A program made the translations under genes and the position numbers. DNA of 14,267 nt from an uncultured Prevotella sp. Its GTDB lineage: Bacteria > Bacteroidota > Bacteroidia > Bacteroidales > Bacteroidaceae. Of this stretch, positions 7,224 through 13,724 are shown one piece after another. The DNA lies in NCBI GenBank assembly GCA_905210845.1, contig CAJLYG010000065.1, forward strand, positions 1-14,267, written 5' to 3'. The notes under the pieces were generated by a model. It did not search any database. It was not told the origin of the DNA and saw only the letters and a program-made list of their open reading frames with translations. The first letter of the stretch is position 1; the number at the start of each line of letters is the position of its first letter.

Positions 7224-7538
7224 ATGGAAATTACTACTAATCCATTCATCGTGATGACTAAGGCAGACTTTGAGGCAGCCATTGCCCAAATTGCAACCAG
7301 GCTGCAGCCTGTACAATCAATTAACCAGCCAGCACCGGCGCCCCCCCACAGTCAGACCGTCGCTGCGGACAAACAGTTCCTTTCCCGTAAGGAGACAGCT
7401 GAGTTGCTGAAGGTCGATTTCTCGACACTATGGCGCTGGAACAAGTCAGGCATCCTCAAGTCGGTGAAAGTCGGTCCGCGCCGCGTCATTTATAAATATG
7501 ATGACGTAATGAACATTCTAACCTTGGGAGGAGCATAA
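7224..7538 (+). CDS. Helix-turn-helix (excisionase/MerR-like) DNA-binding protein
   Basis: A 104-residue protein whose C-terminal half (from residue 52) is an HTH_17-type domain: FLSRKETAELLKVDFSTLWRW, then SGILKSVKVGPRRVIYKYDDV. The N-terminal half is a short helix plus a Pro/Gln/Ala-rich linker. The frame is open to an ATG at 7158, but the predicted transcript starts near 7162, so ATG 7224, giving MEITTNPF, is chosen. Two bases separate it from the RepA-like gene. In Bacteroidetes elements such proteins regulate excision or the downstream replication/mobilization genes. The phased TTGAAC array directly upstream is its most obvious candidate binding site, but that link is inference. Confidence 0.85.
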   Translation: MEITTNPFIVMTKADFEAAIAQIATRLQPVQSINQPAPAPPHSQTVAADKQFLSRKETAELLKVDFSTLWRWNKSGILKSVKVGPRRVIYKYDDVMNILTLGGA

Positions 7539-7540
7539 CT

Positions 7541-8485
7541 ATGGCGCAAGACGATTTCATTCAGTCAGCATTCAAAGAGTTGCATCTTCGCAGTGCCGAG
7601 GATGCCGGTGGCTTCCACGTGTCATCCATGAACGAGTGCCTGGACAAGGCGCGCTCGTTGCCACCGTTGGTGACTCTCTATCCCAATGTCGTCCTTGAAG
7701 GTGACTTCTGTGTCATCTTCGGGCAGTCGGGTATCGGCAAGACCATCTTTGCCATGCAGGTGGCGCGTGATATTGCCGCCAGTGGCAGACGGGTGCTGTA
7801 TACCGATTTCGAGATGACACCCCGGCAGCTTGCCCTACGTTATGGCACGGCCGACTTTCCTCTGACACTCTTCCGTGCCGAGATGGATACAGACAACCTG
7901 CCGGAGGACATCCTCAAAGGCATTGAGGAGGCTGCACTTGCCAACCAGACCGATGTCGTCTTTATCGACAACATCACAGCTCTCGGGCAGTCGCTTGACA
8001 AAGGCTCTGATGCCGGCAGTCTGATGGCAGCACTCAACGCCCTGAAGAAGCAGCACAACTGGACCCTGATCATCCTCAACCATGTGCCCAAGATGTTCTC
8101 TGGTGCCGTTCCCTTGTCTTTGTCAGCCATTCAGGGCTCGGCAAAGATCAACCAGCTCATTGATGACGCCATCGGTTTGGGTCAGTCGCACAAGGATCCG
8201 TCGATGGTCTATGTCAAGCAGTGTAAGTGGCGCAACGGCGAGATAGCCCTCGACTCCGGCAATGTGGCGCTCTATGAGCGTGGCAAGGATGCTTCGGGCA
8301 ACCTCTGCTTCACCTTCAAGGACTATGGCTGCGAGTCGGACCATCTGTCAACGGAAAACACCGATGAACGGGACAGTCTGAAGTTGCGTGTCAGGGAACT
8401 GTCAGCCCAGGGCAAGTCACAGCAGGAGATAGCAGCCGAGTGCGGCATATCTCAAAGCAAGGTGTCACGGTTGCTGAGGCAATAG
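7541..8485 (+). CDS. RepA-like hexameric helicase / AAA_25 ATPase with C-terminal HTH
   Basis: A 314-residue RecA-fold ATPase. Walker A is GQSGIGKT at residues 61-68. A 'YTDFEM' strand precedes the Walker B region VVFIDN, with Asp143. 'LIILNHVPK' is the sensor strand seen in RepA-type helicases. The last 32 residues (LSAQGKSQQEIAAECGISQSKVSRLL) form an HTH of the resolvase/sigma type. This plan fits RepA-like replicative helicases carried on plasmids and mobilizable elements. A Toprim protein follows at 8589, and between the two lies a striking iteron-like inverted array (8499-8582). Together they suggest a self-replication or copy-amplification function for the excised circle. An alternative is a regulatory ATPase, but the context favours replication. 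Confidence 0.88.
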   Translation: MAQDDFIQSAFKELHLRSAEDAGGFHVSSMNECLDKARSLPPLVTLYPNVVLEGDFCVIFGQSGIGKTIFAMQVARDIAASGRRVLYTDFEMTPRQLALRYGTADFPLTLFRAEMDTDNLPEDILKGIEEAALANQTDVVFIDNITALGQSLDKGSDAGSLMAALNALKKQHNWTLIILNHVPKMFSGAVPLSLSAIQGSAKINQLIDDAIGLGQSHKDPSMVYVKQCKWRNGEIALDSGNVALYERGKDASGNLCFTFKDYGCESDHLSTENTDERDSLKLRVRELSAQGKSQQEIAAECGISQSKVSRLLRQ

Positions 8486-8498
8486 ACCTTATGCAATT

Positions 8499-8582
8499 AT
8501 TCATTTTATTCACTTTATTCAGTTATGCATAAGTGAATAAAATGAATAAAGTGAATAAAATGAATAACCTGAATAATGAATC
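8499..8582. repeat. 9 bp iteron array arranged as a large inverted repeat (candidate origin)
   Basis: ATTCA at 8499, 8508 and 8517, then the palindrome TTATGCATAA (8523-8532), then TGAAT at 8534, 8543, 8552, 8561 and 8570, with one more at 8577. The period is exactly 9 on both sides and the two arms are near-perfect inverted copies, with linkers alternating AAAA and AAAG. It is AT-rich and lies between the helicase and Toprim genes. It resembles replication-origin iterons or an operator for the downstream genes. Confidence 0.85.
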
Positions 8583-8588
8583 AACACG

Positions 8589-9284
8589 ATGACATTACCT
8601 ATGACAACTATTGACTATGAGCGAGTAAGAGCCACAAGGGCTCCAGTATGGCAGCGGCAGTTGATACGAATTCCCGAAGACAGCATCTCCTGCCATCACT
8701 CATCGCTAACCGACTACCTTGACAGGACTGTCTGTTATAGCTCGGAAGGTATGAGGCAGATCGACAGCCTTATAGAGAAGTACCGCCTCGGGGCCGTCAA
8801 CAAGACGATGAATGACCACTACGGTACCGTTCTGCCCCGTATCAACCGGAAAGATCAAATCTTGGGAGGCTCAGTTATCTACTTCGATGCAGAGAAAGGC
8901 GACATGTTGAAAAGTGAACCACTGACAGACAATCTCTATCAATGGTACTGCTTCGACTACTACACAGACGACAGTGTCTTCTTCGGAGAGCATACCCTCT
9001 CCGGTAAGCCAGTAGCAGTCGCACAGGAGGAGAAGACCGCCTCGCTTGGTGCCCTGGCGATGCCGGAAATCGACTGGCTGGCAATAGGACATGGCAACGA
9101 CCTTTCGGAAGAGATGGCCCGAAAACTGTATGGCCGGCAAGCCATTCTCTTCGCAGACGACATGAACTGTGACTACTATGACGACCGTTTTGGCAAGTTC
9201 ATCAAGATTGACAAAAGTTTCGTAGACAAAGACATCAATACCTATCTTGCCAGTCAGGTCAGCAGACGCTTTACAGGAAAATGA
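8589..9284 (+). CDS. Toprim-domain (primase-like, DUF6371-related) protein
   Basis: A 231-residue protein. Its second half resembles the Toprim-like region of DUF6371/plasmid primase proteins: FFGEHTLSGKPVAVAQEEKTAS (Glu147/Glu148), then IDWLAIGHG, then GRQAILFADDM (Asp190/Asp191). In a Toprim fold a Glu and a D-x-D or D-D pair bind metal. The first half has an 'ILGGSVIYFDAEKGD' strand set but no Cys4 zinc finger, which full-length primases of this type carry at the N-terminus. The start is ATG 8589 or the ATG at 8601. Following a RepA-like helicase and an iteron array, it is likely to prime replication of the element. Divergence from the usual 'ESEKTA' is noted. Family membership is from memory of motifs, not a search. 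Confidence 0.65.
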   Translation: MTLPMTTIDYERVRATRAPVWQRQLIRIPEDSISCHHSSLTDYLDRTVCYSSEGMRQIDSLIEKYRLGAVNKTMNDHYGTVLPRINRKDQILGGSVIYFDAEKGDMLKSEPLTDNLYQWYCFDYYTDDSVFFGEHTLSGKPVAVAQEEKTASLGALAMPEIDWLAIGHGNDLSEEMARKLYGRQAILFADDMNCDYYDDRFGKFIKIDKSFVDKDINTYLASQVSRRFTGK

Positions 9285-9303
9285 AACTTAATCACTTTGT
9301 TGA

Positions 9304-9419
9304 TTTATCACTTGAAGAGTCAGTGGGCAAGTTATGCCTTTTGTCATGACAACGGCAACTTGCCCACCCTTTAGGGATGGGAATCAGCTTGCTCGAAACT
9401 CGCTCACTTTATCACTTGA
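9304..9419 (+). repeat. 12 bp direct repeats flanking the oriT-like hairpin
   Basis: TTTATCACTTGA occurs at 9304-9315 and again at 9408-9419, bracketing the strong hairpin at 9323-9367. The distance is 104 bases. They may be accessory-protein sites of the relaxosome. Confidence 0.65.
9323..9367. other. Candidate origin of transfer (oriT) hairpin
   Basis: GTGGGCAAGTT (9323-9333) and AACTTGCCCAC (9357-9367) are a perfect 11-base inverted repeat. Inside it GCC/GGC extend the pairing after a 2-base bulge, and the centre holds a further palindrome, TTGTCATGACAA. A second small palindrome, CCCTTTAGGG, follows at 9367-9376. The hairpin lies upstream of mobC and the relaxase, where Bacteroides mobilizable elements usually carry oriT, and it has no T-tract of a terminator. 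The nick site cannot be assigned by eye. Confidence 0.6.
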
Positions 9420-9441
9420 TATACTAATAACCTACTTAACC

Positions 9442-9924
9442 ATGAGTAAAAACATTATACAGAACAAGACGGAGTTCATCCAGTTTAGGCTGGACAGAGA
9501 CTCAAAGATTACAGCCAAGGCACTTGCCGACAAATACTTCGATGGGAAGATGAGTGCTATGTTCCGCTACATGCTGAACAATACCGATCTTACGAAAATT
9601 TATAATACGACAGAAGCTAACGGCTTTGACCGTAGTTGTAAAGCAACCTTCGCAGGAGGATCTTCAACCAAAGAGGTCGTAGACTGGCTCCGGTCTGTCT
9701 ATGACGAGTACAAGGCAGAGAACAGGGAATTGTCCGCCATTGGGAACAATATCAACCAGATCGCCCATCATGTCAATGCCAACGCCATGACTTCCCCTAA
9801 CCCGCTGCCACGTCAGGTGGCGGATGATTTAGCCCGGGCAGCCAGCGACCTTAGCTCTCTTCGCAGCCAGTCTTCAGACCGGTGGAAGAAGGTTAAGACA
9901 GCTATTAATCACCAAAACGATTAA
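9442..9924 (+). CDS. mobC: MobC-like relaxosome accessory protein
   Basis: A 160-residue basic protein. The N-terminus (KTEFIQFRLDRDSKITAKALA) is ribbon-helix-helix-like. The motif ELSAIGNNINQIAHHVNA, with its first Asn at residue 102, is the signature of the MobC/BmgB-type proteins that bind oriT and help the relaxase nick. The frame is open further up, but ATG 9442 starts at the usual point, and an earlier start would run through the oriT-like hairpin. It is followed 66 bases later by the relaxase. Its 3' end (codons for AINHQND) overlaps the first copies of an 8-base repeat array. It acts in the cytoplasm on the excised circular element. Confidence 0.88.
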   Translation: MSKNIIQNKTEFIQFRLDRDSKITAKALADKYFDGKMSAMFRYMLNNTDLTKIYNTTEANGFDRSCKATFAGGSSTKEVVDWLRSVYDEYKAENRELSAIGNNINQIAHHVNANAMTSPNPLPRQVADDLARAASDLSSLRSQSSDRWKKVKTAINHQND

Positions 9925-9958
9925 TCGATTAATCACTTAATCGGTTAATCTCTTAATC
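9905..9958 (+). repeat. TTAATC array with exact 8 bp period
   Basis: TTAATC occurs at 9905, 9921, 9929, 9937, 9945 and 9953. All positions fall on one 8-base grid with a single missing copy (9913). The array straddles the mobC stop codon and fills the gap before the relaxase; CGATTAATCG within it is palindromic. An 8-base period does not follow helical phase, so it may act as overlapping sites or a single-stranded/RNA element. Confidence 0.85.
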
Positions 9959-9990
9959 AACAACCCTTTTATTAACAAACATCATTCATC

Positions 9991-11085
9991 ATGATCATTA
10001 AGAAATTAAAACAGGTATCGGGAGGCGTGTTCCCTGGTGCCGCCTACAATGAGACAAAGGTGGAGCAGGGCGTGGCCGACTTTGCCGGAGCAGCCAATGT
10101 TGACGGTAACTTCCTCCTTGTGCTCGACATGCTCCATGAAGCCGGAGTCAACTGTGCCCATGAGGTGGAACAGTACTTGCAGGACCACTCCAACACCTTC
10201 GGCAACAGCAAGTCGACTCGCCTACAGTTCCACTATGCCCTGTCTGTCAAAGGACGGGAGAAAAGCAAGGAGCAGCTTGTAGAAATAGCCCGTCAGCTCA
10301 TGAAGGAGTTCGGTGCCGAACACAATCCCTATTTCATCTACTTCCACCGTGACACGGAGAACAATCACGTGCATATCCTCGGTACGAGGGTCAAGCCCAA
10401 CGGTACGCTGCTCTCCGACCATCAAGATTTCCGGCGACTGAACGAGTGCCTCAATAGGGTAGAGCAGAAAGATCAGTTCCAGGACATGAACGAACTGCTG
10501 GCTTACAGTTTTCAGACCGAGGGTCAGCTCATGAACATCATCCGCGAGTTCGGATTCACGACCGGTGAGAATAAGGAAGAGCCCGACAAAGTAATATTCT
10601 ATCACGGTGGCGCGGAGGCCTTTAAGGCTAATCTCGCCGACCTGACAGCACGTAATGCCGTCAGCAAGGATGACCGGAAGAAGATGGAGCGTCGAGAAGA
10701 TGCAGCCCGGCAGTTGAAAGCCGTCTTCTTCAAGTACCGTGAGCAAAGTTTGAAGCAATTTGAGGCAACAGAAAAGTCTCAGAAGAAATCAGAACGTGCG
10801 AAGAACAGGAAGGAACTGATGAAGTCGGATCGCCAACTGAAGAGTGACATCGCCCGGCTGACGGATGCTTCGGGCAAGCGACTCGGAAAGACGGAACAGC
10901 AACAGTTGTTGTGGTTTCTGCAGCAGTTGCGGAGCAAGTTCGGTGTCAGTATCATCTTTCAGAAAGACCGTAACGGAGTTGTCCGTGGTTACGGTATCGT
11001 CGAACATAGTCGGAAGATGGCACTTAATGGCAGTGAGGTGATGAAGCTCGCCGACATGATTAACTTCAAGGAACAGATCGTATGA
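9991..11085 (+). CDS. mobA: Mobilization relaxase, MOBP/MobA-BmgA-like
   Basis: A 364-residue relaxase that would nick oriT and lead the strand into a recipient cell. Tyr19 in GAAYNETK is the probable nucleophile (motif I). His119, Asp121, His126 and His128 in FHRDTENNHVHIL form the metal-binding motif III (HxDxxxxHxH). A middle lysine/arginine-rich helical region (about 225-290) precedes a small C-terminal domain (VSIIFQKDRNGVVRGYGIV). Start ATG 9991 gives the expected MIIKKL opening. The stop codon overlaps the first codon of the IS remnant (ATGA), so the last few residues or a longer tail may have been altered by the IS junction. No type IV secretion genes are present, so it would rely on a helper element. 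Confidence 0.92.
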   Translation: MIIKKLKQVSGGVFPGAAYNETKVEQGVADFAGAANVDGNFLLVLDMLHEAGVNCAHEVEQYLQDHSNTFGNSKSTRLQFHYALSVKGREKSKEQLVEIARQLMKEFGAEHNPYFIYFHRDTENNHVHILGTRVKPNGTLLSDHQDFRRLNECLNRVEQKDQFQDMNELLAYSFQTEGQLMNIIREFGFTTGENKEEPDKVIFYHGGAEAFKANLADLTARNAVSKDDRKKMERREDAARQLKAVFFKYREQSLKQFEATEKSQKKSERAKNRKELMKSDRQLKSDIARLTDASGKRLGKTEQQQLLWFLQQLRSKFGVSIIFQKDRNGVVRGYGIVEHSRKMALNGSEVMKLADMINFKEQIV

Positions 11086-11228
11086 TACTTCATGTGCAGC
11101 GTCGTCGTTGGTTAAAGCTTGATGGTACGACTTTCATCGTAGATCTGACTGACAGGTATGAGCTCGCTCATTCCGGTACGCGATATTCTAAGGATTTCGC
11201 GCTTTTTTTAAGGAAGACGCTTGGATAA
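11082..11228 (+). pseudogene. ISAon1-type transposase N-terminal region protein (truncated)
   Basis: A 48-residue frame with HVQRRRW...FIVDLTDRYELAHSGTRYSKDFALFLRKTLG. This matches the end of the separate N-region ORF that precedes ISAon1-like transposases in Bacteroidetes (an RRRW strand, then a GTRY/T-x-EF helix). The family is roughly twice as long, so the front is missing. The ATG overlaps the relaxase stop codon, and the true homology may begin a few codons inside. Its TAA (11226-11228) overlaps the start of the transposase frame by eight bases. Confidence 0.6.
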
Positions 11229-12317
11229 TGAGACCATAACAGCCCGAGCATTAGGATGGACCTATGGCATCAACGGCGATACTCTTGAGAAAAACTACAA
11301 GAACGTTCTGAGCGACTACAGGAACTGGGATCAGAAGAACCATGCTGAGAAATGGGTACTTAAAGCGGAGAACCTGGGACCTCGTCTTGGTATTGACGAA
11401 ACCTGTATCGGTAACGATGTCTACACTATCCTTCATAACAAGGCAGCTCATGGTAAGAAGGGTGCTGTCATTGCGATGGTCAAAGGCACCAAGCCAGAGG
11501 ACGTAGCCAGGATTATCAACCAGATACCGCTGGAGAAAAGAGCGAAGGTAACTGGCATTACTATGGACTTGTCGGATAGCATGCGCTCTATAGCCGGCTT
11601 GTGTTTTCCCAAAGTCAGTGTTACACGCATACACGCGATTGTTTCCATGTGATAAAGAACTGTGGCGGTGCCATAGATGAGATACGCTTGCGCTTGAAGC
11701 GAGAGGCTGTTAAGAAGCTGAGGAAGCTGTTGACAGAGTTCAAGCAGAAGCTTGTGAGACTTGATAGGCAGCGTAAGGCATACAAGGCCAGAATGAAGCG
11801 AAAGCACGGAAAGAAGTGGCACAAGAGCAACCGTGGACGTAAGCCTATGCGTAGGAACAGTCGCTTCACACCACCAAGACTTGCTAATGGTGAGACTCTC
11901 GTAGAAGCATTGACTAAATGTTGTAAGCAGCTTCTGAAGAGCCGGGAGAAATGGACTCAATATCAGGAAGCAAGAGCTAAGATTCTATTTGAACTCTATC
12001 CTAAACTCGAAGAAGCATACAACCTTATCAACAAGCTCCGCTCTATCTTCAGAAGCACTACTCTTACAAAGCAAACTGCCAAGGTTAAGTTCGAGGAATG
12101 GTACAAGGAAGTTAACGCATGTACTATCAGAGAGGTCAAGGCTGTCCGTGACACGGTAAAGTTCTACGAAGATGAGATACTCAACTATTTTATCGACAGG
12201 GATACGAATGCTTCAGCAGAGTCTCTGAACTCTAAAATCAAGTGCTTCAGATCAGATCTCAAGGGAGTAAATGATGTTCCATTCTTCATGTATAGGGTTG
12301 TGACTGTACTAGGATAA
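11221..12317 (+). pseudogene. ISL3/ISAon1-like DDE transposase, broken by a frameshift
   Basis: The front frame (TTG 11221 to 11652) and back frame (to 12317) together make one transposase. The front has the first catalytic Asp (11395-11397) in LGIDETCIG. The second should be in DCFHVIKN (GAT 11637-11639). The Glu (12219-12221) is in NASAESLNSKIK, giving the DDE set. The frames join only if 8 bases are removed: ACACGC is repeated at 11623 and 11631, and deleting one 8-base unit gives ...FPKVSVTRDCFHVIKN, which fits the family spacing (FP, six residues, D-x-FHV). The TTG start is preceded by AAGGAAG four bases away, which supports it. Read as a recently inactivated transposase. Confidence 0.85.
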
Positions 12318-12562
12318 GGCTGTCATCAACCCACAGGAAATATCAGATGCCCCGAGAAATCGGTAAAGCAAAGGCTTTTTCTTTTCAAGAGTAAACTGGG
12401 CTTAAATAAGGGTGAATTGTCAACGAGAGAGTTCATTGAAGGGTATTAATTTAGCACTCAAAATTATTTTTAGACCAAGAAATAGGGAGGGGCGAAATGC
12501 AATCCCATGACAATCAATAAGTTATAACAACACATCTAAAAATACGAATTAGACCGATTGGA
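12318..12562. other. Non-coding stretch after the IS, base composition shifts to AT-rich
   Basis: No gene seen. It probably holds the unrecognised right terminus of the IS. Two small stem-loops, CCGA-gaaa-TCGG (12352-12363) and AAAGC-aaag-GCTTT followed by TTCTTTT (12365-12385), may act as a weak terminator for the transposase transcript. Confidence 0.4.
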
Positions 12563-12594
12563 TTTGGAACGCATGAAATTTCATCATAACTTTG
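12563..12594 (+). promoter_or_regulatory. Promoter of the cargo genes with a palindromic spacer
   Basis: TTTG (12563-12566), a 20-base spacer and TAACTTTG (12587-12594) make a near-ideal Bacteroidetes promoter. The spacer contains the perfect 12-base palindrome ATGAAATTTCAT (12573-12584), positioned as an operator. It would drive the decayed secreted-protein gene and perhaps the barrel genes. Confidence 0.75.
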
Positions 12595-12614
12595 CAAACG
12601 AAATCAAAATAAAG

Positions 12615-12768
12615 ATGAATATGAAAACAAAATTAATTTGCGTAATGATGGATAACTCCGTTCTTACCAGACAAATTTTCTATAAAGAATATAGATTGCT
12701 TCGGTGCCGTCAAGTATAATGGTAATTGGAAAGGTGTAAGGTTTGTTGGAGACAAACATGTCTGGTAG
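12615..12768 (+). pseudogene. Decayed small secreted-protein gene
   Basis: ATG 12615, 20 bases after a strong promoter, begins MNMKTKLICVMM, the start of a signal peptide, but the frame stops at 34 residues. A different frame then reads FSIKNIDCFGAVKYNGNWKG and ends FVGDKHVW at the TAG (12766-12768), which looks like a natural C-terminus of a small secreted protein. The middle appears deleted and the two parts are out of frame. I do not recognise the family. Confidence 0.5.
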
Positions 12769-12773
12769 ATTTT

Positions 12774-12810
12774 TATGTGATTAGCTCGCTATTCATGGGC
12801 TAATCACATA
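12774..12810. terminator. Strong hairpin, possible terminator or attenuator
   Basis: TATGTGATTAGC (12774-12785) pairs perfectly over 12 bases with GCTAATCACATA (12799-12810). It follows directly after the decayed gene's stop. On the plus strand only a weak ATAAAGGTTTT follows, so it may partly terminate or protect the transcript while letting some reach the barrel gene. Confidence 0.5.
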
Positions 12811-12841
12811 ATAAAGGTTTTCCTTATTCGTTCATCATAAT

Positions 12842-13501
12842 ATGAATAGAATATTAATGTTGCTGATAGGAGTACTTTTCTCACTAACAACAAACGCTAG
12901 TGGTAAAGATAAAATGTACGTTTCATTTGGTGCTGGCTCCAATTTCAATTTTAGTACAGAAATTTCCTTTCTGCATCAATTTGCTTCATGGATTGGATTA
13001 GGTGGAAGCCTAGGTTATTACCATCAATGGCATTGCGATTATTATCCAAGTGGGGATTCGTATACTAAAGGCTCTACATCATGGGAGTTATCGGATGATG
13101 ACCTAAAGATTAGCAATAGCTATCTTGAGCCGTTCGTGTCCTTATCTTCCCCAGCTTTACTTTCTTGGAATAATGGGAGGTTGAATGTTGAAACAGAAAT
13201 GGGATTAGCATTGCAGGTGCCATATAAATCAATAAATATTAAATACACAAACAGTTATTCACAAAAATCCGAATACAAGTCTTATTCTTGCAATAAAGGT
13301 CAATGGGTGATAGGAGACTTAAGAGTGTCTGTGAATGTTAATTTTTCTTCTTTTATAATGTCACTAGAATATTCGCTTTCCAATTTGGATATATATAGCA
13401 CTTACAGAAATTTCAATATTGATGGCAGAAGTATTGGAGATTTCTATCCAAAGAAGAAAATTACGCATACAGTGTTTGTTAAGTTGGGTTGTATTTTATA
13501 G
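12842..13501 (+). CDS. Putative outer-membrane beta-barrel protein
   Basis: A 219-residue protein of no family I recognise. It starts with a signal peptide (MNRILMLLIGVLFSLTTNAS, cleavage near residue 20). The rest has alternating polar/hydrophobic strands rich in Gly, Ser, Tyr and Trp (MYVSFGAGSNFNF, WIGLGGSLGYYHQW, VSVNVNFSSFIMSLEYSL) and a last strand ending THTVFVKLGCIL. This pattern suggests a small eight- to ten-strand barrel in the outer membrane. It has no obvious promoter of its own and may be read from the one at 12563-12594 through the hairpin. A second, similar but truncated gene starts seven bases downstream. It is AT-rich compared with the mobilization genes, suggesting a separate origin. 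Role unknown. Confidence 0.7.
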   Translation: MNRILMLLIGVLFSLTTNASGKDKMYVSFGAGSNFNFSTEISFLHQFASWIGLGGSLGYYHQWHCDYYPSGDSYTKGSTSWELSDDDLKISNSYLEPFVSLSSPALLSWNNGRLNVETEMGLALQVPYKSINIKYTNSYSQKSEYKSYSCNKGQWVIGDLRVSVNVNFSSFIMSLEYSLSNLDIYSTYRNFNIDGRSIGDFYPKKKITHTVFVKLGCIL

Positions 13502-13508
13502 TAAAATA

Positions 13509-13724
13509 ATGAAGAGTGCAATGAGAACAAGAATAATATTTCTAATAATTGCATTATTATTGACGAATGCCTTTACTTTTGCTCAAACGGGCAAATCAGG
13601 GTACGGTTTTTCAATTGATATTGGTTATGATATGAATGCAAATAAAAATAATTCTGAACGCTTAGAGATAAGTACTACTGCGAGAAAGTACGTCACATCA
13701 TTGGCAAAGTGCCTCCCGTGTTAG
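13509..13724 (+). pseudogene. Truncated second barrel-type gene, fused to foreign sequence
   Basis: The first about 48 residues (MKSAMRTRIIFLIIALLLTN with a signal cleavage after FAQ, then GYGFSIDIGYDMNANKNN) look like the start of another outer-membrane barrel protein, co-directional with and seven bases after the first. After that the frame reads into DNA whose other frame codes for a HlyD-like N-terminus, and it stops at 71 residues. The break lies about 13640-13682. Probably a deletion product; a short secreted peptide could still be made. Confidence 0.6.

Larger units (their letters stand above)
11082..12317 (+). mobile_element. ISAon1-like (ISL3 group) insertion sequence, 5'-truncated and frameshifted
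   Basis: It comprises an N-region ORF (11082-11228), a transposase front part (11221-11652) and a back part (11601-12317). The N-region is about half the usual length, so the left end of the IS, including its terminal inverted repeat, appears lost at the junction with the relaxase gene. The right end was not identified and may lie somewhere in 12318-12560. The element is probably immobile. Confidence 0.75.

Noticed and set aside
9334..9441. Upstream 36-codon extension of MobC
   Set aside because: It would run through the oriT-like hairpin and its translation is unlike MobC; ATG 9442 starts the conserved part.
8499..9958. CRISPR array
   Set aside because: Repeats are only 5-9 bases with no unique 25-40 base spacers, and no cas genes are present.
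10222..10758. 178-codon minus-strand frame in the relaxase
   Set aside because: Antisense to the relaxase metal motif and helical region; shadow frame.
11204..11210. Canonical-looking -1 slippery heptamer T TTT TTA in the N-region ORF
   Set aside because: The transposase frame is +1 relative to this ORF, and a -1 shift would reach a stop within about ten codons, so it cannot produce a fusion.
11603..11611. Programmed -1 frameshift at T TTT CCC as explanation for the split transposase
   Set aside because: It would give a longer, non-matching stretch before the second catalytic Asp, whereas removing the 8-base duplication restores exact family spacing. Not fully excluded without other copies.
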